From JAHJDO01 sp964437505 (GTDB taxonomy: Bacteria; JAHJDO01), in assembly GCA_964437505.1 (NCBI GenBank), contig CAYTGU010000002.1, forward strand, positions 1 to 64,000: a stretch of DNA of 64,000 nt, written 5' to 3'. Positions 61,301 through 64,000 of the stretch are shown in pieces; positions within the stretch are counted from its first letter, which is position 1; every line of letters starts with the position of its first letter. The notes under the pieces were generated by a model. That model saw only the letters and a program-made list of their open reading frames with translations. It was not told the DNA's origin and made no database searches. Both the position numbers and the translations under genes were made by a program.

Positions 61301-62926
61301 ATGAAAAATCAGTTTCTTCCACTAATACTCTCTTTTATGCGAAAATACTGGGAGGGTTTGCTTTTAGTATTAATATTTTGTCTTTATCTGTACTTAGCCA
61401 TAAGTGGTATTACTTGGGGTCTATCTTTCGGTAGATATAATGCCTCTTACCACCCTGATGAGTCCATATACCTGACTCTCTGGAGCAATATGGATATGAG
61501 TCATCTGGACTTTAATCCGCATTGGTTTAATAAAGGAACTATGCATTTTTATCTGGTTGGGGCCTATCTTAAAATTGTTTCCCTGTTAAAGTTAATCATT
61601 TTGACCCCAGATAAGAGCTTTTATCAGAAACACCCTGCTGAATTGGCAAAAATTTATTTAGCCGGTCGCTTTTTGACAGTAATCTTCGGACTGGGAACCT
61701 TGTGGATAGTATATGTCCTTGCCAGAAAGTTTTATGGGCCTAGAGCAGGTATCATATCTGCTTTTCTTTGCGCCATTACACCTGCTTTTGTCATTAATAG
61801 TCATTACATGAAACCGGATGTTCCTGTGACATTTTGGATATTTCTATCAGTACTAACTCTTTGTAAGCTTCAGCAAAGCGGATGGTCATTAAAAAATATT
61901 ATTCTAACTGGTGTGTTTACTGGTTTCGCAATTGGAACAAAGTATTCTGCAGTATCGCTAATCCCATTGATCTGTTGGGTGTGTTTTATATCAAGAAACG
62001 AGTTAAGGAAGGCTTTCTGGATTATAGTTGGTGTTGCTATTTTTGCTTTTTTGATTGTGAATCCATATATTATACTCGCCTGGCATGAATTTGTAGAGGG
62101 AGGAGTTAATCATTTATTGCGGTTACAATCCAGCTCCTTCCCTGATTCTGAACCGTACTCTGCTTTAGGATATTTTATTAAGGTTATTTTCCCTTACGGA
62201 TTTGGATTACCATTATTTCTACTCTATATAGTTGGGATGGCATATTATTTAGTAAAGAGTTCTCGTAATAAATCAATTCTTCTAATATTTATACTATTCT
62301 ACCTGACAATTATGTTGAATATTAACTGGTATTTTTTGAGGTACATTTTGCCTCTTGTTCCTGCATTAGCTATTGTCACTTCGTGTGTTCTAATAGATAT
62401 ATTCAATAGAATATCACTTAGATCAAAGGGGCGTACTGCCAAAGTGTTATTTCTCTCTAGTATTTTGTTAATTGTGTCTTGCACTTTAATTTATAACCAT
62501 GCTTTCCTAAAACTTATGAAAGAAAAACCTGTTCAGGAGAAAGCTCGAGATTGGATTATAGAAAACATTACAAAAGAAACTGAAATAGCTCTAATTGATC
62601 CCTATTTTTATACTCCACCTATAGCTAAGGATGGTTATAAAACATTGACTGTCGGTCTTGACTGGTCGAAACTAATGACTTCAGAAAGTCGCTACGTCAT
62701 AGTAAGCGATTATGAATATAGAAACTATTTTCGTCTCAAGGGTTCATATCCCTATAGTCAGAAATTTTTTAAGGCATTATTTGACGGTAACGATTTTATT
62801 TTGGTAAAAACATTCGAAAATCTGCCTACAATCTTTGGTGTGAAGTTAAAGAAAGGCTATCCACCACAGGACTGGATGTATACTTATCCAACCATTCTGA
62901 TTTTTAAACGGAAAAAAAATGCTTAA
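61301..62926 (+). CDS. GT39/ArnT-like membrane glycosyltransferase
   Basis: A 541-residue GT-C protein with about 11-12 membrane helices. The first periplasmic loop has YHPDESIYLTLWSNM, with the catalytic Asp-Glu, then FNKGTMHFYLVGAYLKI. A second conserved patch is NSHYMKPDVPVTFW. The C-terminal soluble domain starts about residue 415. It should transfer a sugar from polyprenyl phosphate on the periplasmic side. It overlaps the next gene by 8 nt. Confidence 0.85.
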   Translation: MKNQFLPLILSFMRKYWEGLLLVLIFCLYLYLAISGITWGLSFGRYNASYHPDESIYLTLWSNMDMSHLDFNPHWFNKGTMHFYLVGAYLKIVSLLKLIILTPDKSFYQKHPAELAKIYLAGRFLTVIFGLGTLWIVYVLARKFYGPRAGIISAFLCAITPAFVINSHYMKPDVPVTFWIFLSVLTLCKLQQSGWSLKNIILTGVFTGFAIGTKYSAVSLIPLICWVCFISRNELRKAFWIIVGVAIFAFLIVNPYIILAWHEFVEGGVNHLLRLQSSSFPDSEPYSALGYFIKVIFPYGFGLPLFLLYIVGMAYYLVKSSRNKSILLIFILFYLTIMLNINWYFLRYILPLVPALAIVTSCVLIDIFNRISLRSKGRTAKVLFLSSILLIVSCTLIYNHAFLKLMKEKPVQEKARDWIIENITKETEIALIDPYFYTPPIAKDGYKTLTVGLDWSKLMTSESRYVIVSDYEYRNYFRLKGSYPYSQKFFKALFDGNDFILVKTFENLPTIFGVKLKKGYPPQDWMYTYPTILIFKRKKNA

Positions 62927-64000
62927 TATCCTCCACATCATTCCTACTCTTGATATTGGGGGAGTAGAGATGCAATTGGCAGAGCTTGTAAAACGATTAA
63001 ATAGAGAGAAATATAATATAACTGTCTGCTGTATAACAAGAGGCGGTCCTCTGGAGGAAAGCATAAGGGGCTCAGGAGTTAAGCTGGTAATTTTAAAAAG
63101 AAGATTTAAGTTTGACCTGTCAATAATATTTCAACTAATCAGATTAATGAAAAGGGAGAAGATTGATTTAGTTCATACTTATCTTTTTACTGCCAACGCG
63201 TGGGGGAGAGTGGCAGCTATATTAGCCAATGTTCCTGTTGTTATTGCTTCTGAAAGAAACGCAATCCCGGAGAGAAAAAAATCAGTTCATATACTTATTG
63301 ACAGATTTCTTAGCAGATACACAGATGTAATTGTTTGTAATTCAAACTTTATTAAAGAGTTAAATACTAAAAGGGAATCAATAAACGGGAACAAGTTTAC
63401 TATTGTGCATAATGCTGTTGACACTAAGCAGTTTTCTCCGGAAATAAACAGCGATATTGCAAGAAAGGAGTTCAGTATATATCCGGATGTTTCTGTTGTC
63501 GGGATGGTAGCCAGGCTTCATATTTGCAAGGGGCATCAATATCTTCTGAAAGCGGCTGTTGAAGTAATTAAAGTTCTCCCTGAGGTGAAATTTGTTTTGG
63601 TTGGAGATGGAGAATTGAGAGGAGAACTGGAGAATTTAGCCATGAAATTAGGAATAGAGAAAAACATTGTTTTTACTGGTAGTAGGCAGGACGTTTCTCA
63701 GTTGATCCAGTTATTCGATGTGGCTGTATTGTCATCAATCTATGAAGGTTTTGGCAATTTCCTGATTGAGGCTATGGCAATGACCAAGCCGGTGGTGGCA
63801 ACTAATGTTGGAGGAATACCAGAGGTGGTAAAGCACGAAGAAACTGGCATACTTGTGTCTCCAAGGAATCCGGAGGCATTAGCAGAGGGCATTATTAGAC
63901 TATTGAAAAACAAGGAAGAAGTAAGAAGAATGGGGCTTGCTGGCAGAAAGCGGGTAGAGCAATATTATGATATTAATTTGAAGGTTAAAAAAGTGGAAGA
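62919..64000 (+). CDS. Glycosyltransferase family 4 (3' end beyond the window)
   Basis: Partial: starts at ATG 62919 and is open to the window edge (360 codons). It opens MLNILHIIPTLDIGGVEMQL, typical of GT4. The linker is SVVGMVARLHICKGHQYLL and the donor site SSIYEGFGNFLIEAMAMTKP. Only the last few residues should be missing. It overlaps the GT39-type gene by 8 nt and so continues the glycan operon. Confidence 0.92.
   Translation, partial: MLNILHIIPTLDIGGVEMQLAELVKRLNREKYNITVCCITRGGPLEESIRGSGVKLVILKRRFKFDLSIIFQLIRLMKREKIDLVHTYLFTANAWGRVAAILANVPVVIASERNAIPERKKSVHILIDRFLSRYTDVIVCNSNFIKELNTKRESINGNKFTIVHNAVDTKQFSPEINSDIARKEFSIYPDVSVVGMVARLHICKGHQYLLKAAVEVIKVLPEVKFVLVGDGELRGELENLAMKLGIEKNIVFTGSRQDVSQLIQLFDVAVLSSIYEGFGNFLIEAMAMTKPVVATNVGGIPEVVKHEETGILVSPRNPEALAEGIIRLLKNKEEVRRMGLAGRKRVEQYYDINLKVKKVE

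Noticed and set aside
1..64000. CRISPR array, prophage or insertion sequence
   Set aside because: No regularly spaced repeats, cas genes, phage structural genes or transposases were found. The only recombinase is Xer-like.

Overview
The window reads as chromosome from an AT-rich, Gram-negative bacterium. It has a secretin (PilQ), a PilP lipoprotein, exported TPR proteins, lipid-linked glycan genes and a heptosyltransferase-type GT9 enzyme. The gene mix (split PilMNOPQ, very large exported TPR/DUF3857/transglutaminase-like proteins, a GspG-tail lipoprotein, TGS-less ThrRS, several dispersed palindromic repeats) resembles uncultured lineages near Omnitrophota and the PVC group. That placement is inference from gene style only; no rRNA is present.

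Layout. (1) 70-13704, plus strand: a compact type IV pilus locus, pilM-N-O-P-Q, a degenerate GGDEF protein, a stand-alone MshEN-type protein, pilB, pilC, a PilS/PilR-like two-component pair and two PilT-family ATPases. No pilin gene is visible. (2) 13691-15228, minus: PAP2 phosphatase and aldo/keto reductase. (3) 15407-21927, plus: tRNA-Val(GAC), thrS, pnp, dut, ftsK. (4) 21965-36103, minus: GH3 glycosidase, then an unusual tightly packed set of five genes: two giant TPR/DUF3857/transglutaminase-like exported proteins, a GspG-tail lipoprotein, a TPR-CPBP membrane protease and a Schlafen/AlbA_2-type regulator. One giant protein keeps a Cys-His-Asp triad and the other has lost Cys and His. (5) 36138-47301: a mosaic accessory region (GrpB, DEAD helicase, GC-rich GH127, MazEF, GH13, hslVU, a ParE-type toxin-antitoxin pair, a methyltransferase and a DUF1284-like protein). 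It is punctuated by four copies of one promoter/leader repeat, two decayed hslU 3' remnants and one attC-like hairpin. (6) 47448-54416: RhlE helicase and HI0933-family flavoprotein on plus, then a minus-strand operon of a membrane glycosyltransferase, a flavoprotein, a small exported protein and a Xer recombinase. (7) 54516-64000, plus: PilZ protein, then a GbsR/MarR-type regulator with a perfect palindrome over its transcription start, leading a surface-glycan cluster (flippase, four soluble glycosyltransferases, methyltransferase, GT39-type membrane enzyme). The last gene runs off the right edge.

The parts suggest a cell that builds type IV pili, possibly tuned by c-di-GMP (MshEN, degenerate GGDEF, PilZ), and makes a regulated surface glycan. 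The two regions most worth follow-up are the catalytic/pseudocatalytic transglutaminase-like operon and the hslU-remnant promoter-repeat array with the attC-like site.
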